Below, piece by piece: positions 13,706 through 18,464 of a stretch of 18,464 bases of DNA. Location: contig JAEDMD010000012.1 in the NCBI GenBank assembly GCA_016303195.1, positions 1 through 18,464 of the forward strand, written 5' to 3'. How positions within the stretch are numbered: the first letter of the stretch is position 1; each line of letters begins with the position of its first letter. The translations under genes were made by a program, and so were the position numbers. The notes beneath the pieces were generated by a model, which saw nothing but the letters and a program-made list of their open reading frames with translations, did no database searches and was not told where the DNA came from. The DNA is from Oscillospiraceae bacterium (GTDB lineage Bacteria > Bacillota > Clostridia > Oscillospirales > Ruminococcaceae).

Positions 13706-16636
13706 TTATTTTACAGCATTTTCAGCGTATTTTCTGAGGATTTCCGAAGCATCAGCCGCATCAGTCCTGCCGTTGAAGTTAACATCGCTCAAAGTAACAT
13801 CAACTGTCGGCTTTTCGCCTGTGGAGGCTTTTACATAGCTTGTAAGCACCGCTGTTGCATCGTTTCCGTCAACGATACCGTTTTCGTCAACATCGCCCAT
13901 TATATCGGTACATTTGGGCAGAGTACCTGTCTGAAAATCATGAAGTGCCGACGGGCATAAAAGTTTCCATTCGGAATGTGCCTTATCGCTGATTATCTCA
14001 TTGTCAGCTTTCATGAACCAGTCATAGCTTATGGTATCTCCGTCATCGTCCCATGTGGAATCAACGTGGAAATAGTGACCGTCCACATTTACGATATTCC
14101 ATGCATGGGTGGGTGCTTTTATGTAATAAGTTTCTATCCCTGCTTCATGGAGGAGCAGGTTCATTGCCCTTGAATAGCCCTCGCAAACGCTTGTTTCATT
14201 GAGGAAAACAGAGATGTCGGTATGGTTTTTCTTGTCACTCTCATTCTGCTGGTCATAGTTTACCATTGAGCATACCTTGTCATGGAGGGCTTTTACTTTC
14301 TGCATATCGTTCATGTCTTTGCTTATTGTCTCGCTGACTATCTTTTTGACACGGTATTTCACGTAATTATCGGAGATGTAGTTATTTCCTGCATCGCCCA
14401 TGTTATTCTCGATGAAATCAAGAAATTCTGCTTTTGGAGCGCCGTCTTCGCTGAAAATCTCCTTTCCGTTGATAGTTCTGAGGGCGGTACACTGGTCAAA
14501 GATGCTTCCGTGTAATTTTGTATTCAGGTCGATATTGATATTTTTCAGTTTACGGCAGTTGGCGAATATATAGTATCCGAGTCTCGGTGTGCCGTTGAAT
14601 GTGATATTTTCCATAGACTGACAGTTGGAGAAAGCGTGATCCTTTATATCGGGTGAGCCGTTTATGATAAGTTCTTTCAGCTTTGTGCAGTCAGAGAGGG
14701 CTTTTTCACCGATAATGGCAGTTCCTTCGGGGAGCGTGAGGGAAGTGATATCCAGTGATGATAAGGCATTTGTGCCGATATACAGCCTTTTCACCTTTTC
14801 AGGGAATGTCAGGCTCTTTGCGTGGGAATAATAAAATGCTGAGTCGCTTATTTTAATATTAGAACCCTCGCCGGTGAAGCTGATATCGTTGATATTAGAA
14901 TCTCCGAAAGCCATTACGCCAATTGAAGCATTGCCATTGAAAGTCAGGGAAGTGATACCGCTTCCGTTGAAAGTCTTGTCACCGATGGTGATGTCATTGC
15001 TGAGTATTTCCAGCTCCTTCACGTTACTCAAGGGATGATTCCTGAGTTTTCCGCAGACAGCTTCAGCTAATGTCGTATTGTTTCCTGCATAGAGATCTTC
15101 AAATACTTTCGGCAGATCTATCTGCTCGTAAGAAAAACTGTCCAGTGAAATGTCGGTCATATCTTCGGGGATGACCAGCTTTTGGCAAATAGGATACAGC
15201 TTGCCGCTCCTTTCATCAATGACAGGGAAACCCATAAATTCCGCAGGGATATCCTCATCGCCTTTCGGTGAATAGATGAGATGGGAGTAATAATTCAGGT
15301 CTTTTTTATCCATATAGATACGGTATGTGCGTCCGTTTTCATCGGTTATATGGAAGCCTGTGAACGGGTCATCGAAACTGATACCTTCGGGGAGCATTTT
15401 CTCTTTCGGCAGGTATTGGTCGTTTTCGCTGTACTCCTTGTCAGTGTAAACATCACGTGGTATCCACATTACATTTTCCAGTCCCTCTATTCGGCTGAAA
15501 TCGCTTGATCCGATAAAGTTTGAGGGGAGTATCTTTATGCTTGACGGCAGTGTCATTTCCTCCAGGTTAATAGCGCTGAATGAATTTGAACGTATGTATT
15601 TCACACTGTCAGGCAAAGTGATATAATCGTACTTGGAATTGAGGTATTCATAATCGTTTGATACACCGATAACGGGCACACCTGCTATCTCAGAAAGCAC
15701 AGGCGGATTCGGCTCGGAATACTGCTGCTCTATATATGAATCACGCAGTTTGTAATAATCATAACCGAATTCTGTCGGATCTAAGCCGAGATCCTCATTA
15801 GTAGGATATTTTATCTGCTTTTGAACTCTTACCAGTGTGAGATACGGTTCAATGTCGGGATCATCGCTGTTATAGTAGCGGTATACACCTTCATTTGTAA
15901 AAAGCACGGCTATATGGATGCCGTGGAAGAAATCAGGATCAATGTCCAGTTTATCCATATCAGTTTCAAAAGTGAAATTGAAAAGTGTTCTGACATCGTC
16001 CTCGTCAAACAGGTTACCGCCTATGCTTTTAACAGGGATACCGTTTAATTCGGTCGGTATCGTTATATGAGAGCTTGCGCCCTTGAATTTCAGCAGTTTC
16101 AGGTACTCATCACCGTTTTCGTCAGTGAGTATATCAAACCCCCATGACCCTGCTGACCGGCTCTCACTAAAATTGTATCCGCCGAATCTGCTGCTGTATA
16201 CCATTTCTCTGCCATCGCTGAATATAAAAGTTGCTCTGAAATTCTGAGTATTGAATCTGTCGCCTGCCCAGTCGCTCAGAGTGTAATAGTCCTGTGCGTA
16301 ACTTGAGTAGCTTCTTTCTTTGAAGTCGATACCCTCAGGGACATGGACTGTAAGTTCTTCGGTTTCGGGATTATATTCTTTCCATGTGATAACAAAATCC
16401 ATCGGCTCAACAAATTTTACGGGTATCCCATTATATTCGGTGGGGATGGTGATATCATTTCCTTTTCCTCTGTACTCAACGAAATTGTATCCCTTGCTTC
16501 CGTCAGGGCTGAAATAAATATCTGAGAATACCCATTCGGGAATTGAGGGTTCGTTATCAGCATATACATTCACAGGTACAGCAGAAAGCATCATAGCCGA
16601 TGCGATCAACGAAGTTATTGCTTTTTTCGCTTTCAT
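13706..16636 (-). CDS. Secreted BspA-type LRR / transglutaminase-like / dockerin protein (paralog 2)
   Basis: 976 residues; AAAGGAA precedes the ATG at 16636. The signal peptide spans about 1-26 (MKAKKAITSL..., ending VNVYA). LRR_5-type repeats fill most of the protein, for example LTLPEGTAIIGEKALSDC and ITFNGTPRLGYYIFANC. The transglutaminase-like domain has Cys818 (SVCEGY), His844 (THAWNI) and Asp859 (HVDSTW), so the triad is complete. The dockerin runs from about 913 (GDVDENGIVDGNDA and DVNFNGRTDAADA). It is nearly the same length and layout as paralog 1, and the domain around the Cys is strongly conserved while the LRR part has diverged. It lies 30 bases downstream of paralog 3 and 19 bases upstream of paralog 1. 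The same function is inferred, possibly with a different LRR ligand. Confidence 0.9.
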   Translation of the reverse strand: MKAKKAITSLIASAMMLSAVPVNVYADNEPSIPEWVFSDIYFSPDGSKGYNFVEYRGKGNDITIPTEYNGIPVKFVEPMDFVITWKEYNPETEELTVHVPEGIDFKERSYSSYAQDYYTLSDWAGDRFNTQNFRATFIFSDGREMVYSSRFGGYNFSESRSAGSWGFDILTDENGDEYLKLLKFKGASSHITIPTELNGIPVKSIGGNLFDEDDVRTLFNFTFETDMDKLDIDPDFFHGIHIAVLFTNEGVYRYYNSDDPDIEPYLTLVRVQKQIKYPTNEDLGLDPTEFGYDYYKLRDSYIEQQYSEPNPPVLSEIAGVPVIGVSNDYEYLNSKYDYITLPDSVKYIRSNSFSAINLEEMTLPSSIKILPSNFIGSSDFSRIEGLENVMWIPRDVYTDKEYSENDQYLPKEKMLPEGISFDDPFTGFHITDENGRTYRIYMDKKDLNYYSHLIYSPKGDEDIPAEFMGFPVIDERSGKLYPICQKLVIPEDMTDISLDSFSYEQIDLPKVFEDLYAGNNTTLAEAVCGKLRNHPLSNVKELEILSNDITIGDKTFNGSGITSLTFNGNASIGVMAFGDSNINDISFTGEGSNIKISDSAFYYSHAKSLTFPEKVKRLYIGTNALSSLDITSLTLPEGTAIIGEKALSDCTKLKELIINGSPDIKDHAFSNCQSMENITFNGTPRLGYYIFANCRKLKNINIDLNTKLHGSIFDQCTALRTINGKEIFSEDGAPKAEFLDFIENNMGDAGNNYISDNYVKYRVKKIVSETISKDMNDMQKVKALHDKVCSMVNYDQQNESDKKNHTDISVFLNETSVCEGYSRAMNLLLHEAGIETYYIKAPTHAWNIVNVDGHYFHVDSTWDDDGDTISYDWFMKADNEIISDKAHSEWKLLCPSALHDFQTGTLPKCTDIMGDVDENGIVDGNDATAVLTSYVKASTGEKPTVDVTLSDVNFNGRTDAADASEILRKYAENAVK

Positions 16637-16666
16637 TTTGTTATTCCTTTCATATTCGATGAATAT

Positions 16667-18464
16667 TTATTGGCTTACAGAGTTTTCTGAGTAATATCTG
16701 AGTATTGCAGATGCATCTGCTGCATCAACTTTTCCGTTGAAGTTGAAATCACTGAGGATAGTGTCAGCAGTAGGTTCTGCACCTGCGGAAGCCTTTGCAT
16801 AGCTTGAGAGTATTTCTGAGGCATCTTTTCCGTCAACAACATCATCGCCGTTGACATCGCCCATTTTTTCACTGCATATCGGTGTTGTATCTGTCTGGAA
16901 TTCATGCAGTTTTGACGGCTTTATAAAATCCCATGTGGAATGTAGGCTGTCTGGCTTTATTTCGTTGTCGGTCTTTAAGAACCATTCATAATCCACCACA
17001 TCGCCGTCATCCCATGTAACATCTACATGAAAATTATGACCGCCAAGAGTTACGATGACCCATGCATGGTCACGATTTTCTACCAGACAGGACTGTATCC
17101 CTGCTTCATGGAGCATTATGTTGAAAGCCTTTGCGTAGCCCTCGCATACCGTTGAGTCATTGAGAAAAATTGAAACATCGGTATGATTTTTCTGTGCATC
17201 GGCATCATCGTGATCGTATGTTGTCATGGAGCATATTTTGTCATGGATGGCTTTCAGCTTTTCCATTTCAGTCATATCATCGGTGATACACTCCGAAAGT
17301 GCCTGATGTACTCGGTAGAGGACATAATTATTGATTATTCCGTTATTGTTGGCGCTTGTGAAATTTCTTTCGATGAAGTCTTTGTATTTGTCCTTAGGGC
17401 TTCCGTCTTCATTGAAAACGTTTTCGCCGTTGATGGTCTCAAGGCTGAAACAGCCTGCAAAGCAAGTGCCGTTAGGGTCATTGAAATCGGTACTCAGGTC
17501 AATATCTATATTTTTCAGCGCATTGCATCCGAAAAATACAAAGCTGTCAAGTTCGGGCGAGCCTTTAATGCTGACACTTTCAAGCGAGGTGCATCCCTCA
17601 AAGGCAAGCGTTCCTATTTTGGGCGAATCATTGATAGTAACGGTTTTCAGTTCCTTATTGCCCTTGAAAGCTGATTTTCCAATGTTTGAAGTACCCTTTG
17701 GCAATACCAGTTCAGTGAGCAGATTATCTTCAAAAACGCTCTCACCGATGGAGAGGTCGGCACATTCTTCGGGGAATACCAGTTGTTCCAGCCCAATACC
17801 GCTCTCTATGGCATTTTTATCGAAGATGATCTTTGCCCCTTCACCGCTGAATCTGAGACTTTTCAGGTTACTGCCTGATATAGCCGCTCCTTTTATGGTG
17901 ACATTGCCCGGAAAGGCAAGTTCATTCACAGAAGTACCATATACATTGTTATTATTCAGCGGAAGTCCGAAAGTCGGGATGGTAACATCATTGCTCCGTA
18001 TTTTTATACTGCCGATATTTCCGATAAGTTCATGGTCGATAATTTTAGAGATAAGATAATCGAAGGAATTGCTGTTTTTTGAAGAAGCGAGTGTTCTTTC
18101 CTTACGCAGGGTGAGGTCGATGTCGGGATAAGCTGAAAAATCGATATTTTGTTCAATGACATTGAGTACAGAATCTACATCGGCAGTTTCGGCATTGTCT
18201 ATTATAATTGTATCAGCGCCGTAAGGCATTTTGTCCGAGAAAGCAGAAGTAAGCGGAAGCCCCATATATTCCGATGGGATATCGGCAGACCTGTCATAGG
18301 TATAGATAAGCTCGGCACGTGGCTTTTCATCATGGTGGTATATCTTATAGCAAGAGCCGTTTTCACTTTCACAGATGATGAACGGCGAATCCGAATCGAG
18401 CAATGGCTGACAATTGTTTATGACCTTTTCAGCAGGATAGACCGCATGGGGACAATCTTCAAAG
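16667..18464 (-). CDS. BspA-type LRR / transglutaminase-like / dockerin protein (paralog 3), 5' end missing
   Basis: The frame stays open to the right edge (it reads FEDCPHAVYPAEKVINN before the TTG at 18403). The gene is therefore truncated by the window, not a 578-residue protein. By comparison with the neighbours about 375 N-terminal residues, including the signal peptide, are missing. Visible parts are LRR_5 repeats (LVFPEECADLSIGESVFEDN, VSIKGSPELDSFVFFGC), the transglutaminase-like domain and a C-terminal dockerin (GDVNGDDVVDGKDA and DFNFNGKVDAADA). The catalytic Cys codon is at 17144-17146 (TVCEGY), the His codon at 17066-17068 (DHAWVI) and the Asp codon at 17021-17023 (HVDVTW). It is first of the three visible genes in transcription order; the operon promoter must lie beyond the window, and more paralogs could precede it. 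Confidence 0.9.
   Translation of the reverse strand, partial: FEDCPHAVYPAEKVINNCQPLLDSDSPFIICESENGSCYKIYHHDEKPRAELIYTYDRSADIPSEYMGLPLTSAFSDKMPYGADTIIIDNAETADVDSVLNVIEQNIDFSAYPDIDLTLRKERTLASSKNSNSFDYLISKIIDHELIGNIGSIKIRSNDVTIPTFGLPLNNNNVYGTSVNELAFPGNVTIKGAAISGSNLKSLRFSGEGAKIIFDKNAIESGIGLEQLVFPEECADLSIGESVFEDNLLTELVLPKGTSNIGKSAFKGNKELKTVTINDSPKIGTLAFEGCTSLESVSIKGSPELDSFVFFGCNALKNIDIDLSTDFNDPNGTCFAGCFSLETINGENVFNEDGSPKDKYKDFIERNFTSANNNGIINNYVLYRVHQALSECITDDMTEMEKLKAIHDKICSMTTYDHDDADAQKNHTDVSIFLNDSTVCEGYAKAFNIMLHEAGIQSCLVENRDHAWVIVTLGGHNFHVDVTWDDGDVVDYEWFLKTDNEIKPDSLHSTWDFIKPSKLHEFQTDTTPICSEKMGDVNGDDVVDGKDASEILSSYAKASAGAEPTADTILSDFNFNGKVDAADASAILRYYSENSVSQ

Noticed and set aside
17331..18059. Open frame of 242 codons on the plus strand
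   Set aside because: It is antisense to the LRR protein gene, which has clear homology features and codon pattern; no ribosome site or recognisable domain is seen. Similar long antisense frames occur across the other LRR genes.
18401..18403. TTG as the start of paralog 3
   Set aside because: The frame is open to the window edge and the paralogs extend several hundred residues further, so this is an internal Leu codon.

Overview
The window looks like chromosome from a fibre-degrading Ruminococcus or close relative. This rests on what the genes encode: dockerin-tagged secreted proteins, a dockerin-bearing GH74 xyloglucanase with a Thr-rich linker, and BspA-type leucine-rich-repeat proteins with a transglutaminase-like domain and a dockerin. 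Base composition is moderate. Species cannot be assigned from sequence reading alone.

Layout. 1-313 holds the end of a MITE-like repeat and a well-formed promoter. 314-3112 (+) is a secreted GH74 xyloglucanase with dockerin, closed by an intrinsic terminator. 3227-3402 is a complete 176-bp MITE-like element whose first 60 bp are the inverse of bases 1-60, so the enzyme gene sits between inverted copies. 3411-4007 (-) is an XRE regulator fused to a degenerate desulfoferrodoxin. 4101-4258 is the first of three copies of a repeat built from consecutive hairpins. 4316-5017 (-) is an unrecognised, probably helical-repeat protein. It is divergent from a two-component pair at 5317-8056 (+): an OmpR-type regulator and a histidine kinase with an extraordinary low-complexity, Trp-repeat extracellular domain. 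8063-8537 carries hairpin-repeat copies 2 and 3 in inverted orientation around a long stem that can end transcription in both directions.

The rest is on the minus strand. It contains a two-gene unit encoding a TerD-domain protein with an Asn/Gln-rich 15-residue repeat (9298-10632) and an AIM24-family protein (8538-9272), with its own consensus promoter. Upstream of it is a tandem run of three paralogous LRR / transglutaminase-like / dockerin proteins (10765-18464), the first-transcribed one cut by the right edge.

How the parts may work together (inference): the GH74 enzyme and the three LRR-dockerin proteins are exported and probably docked to a cellulosome-like scaffold or the cell surface. 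The two-component system may sense something at or in the wall. The TerD/AIM24 pair and the XRE-desulfoferrodoxin protein look like stress-related cytoplasmic functions. The most unusual items are the covarying multi-hairpin repeat family, the inverted MITE copies around the xyloglucanase, the redox-protein-derived regulator that lost iron ligands, the Trp-repeat kinase sensor, and the prion-like TerD protein.
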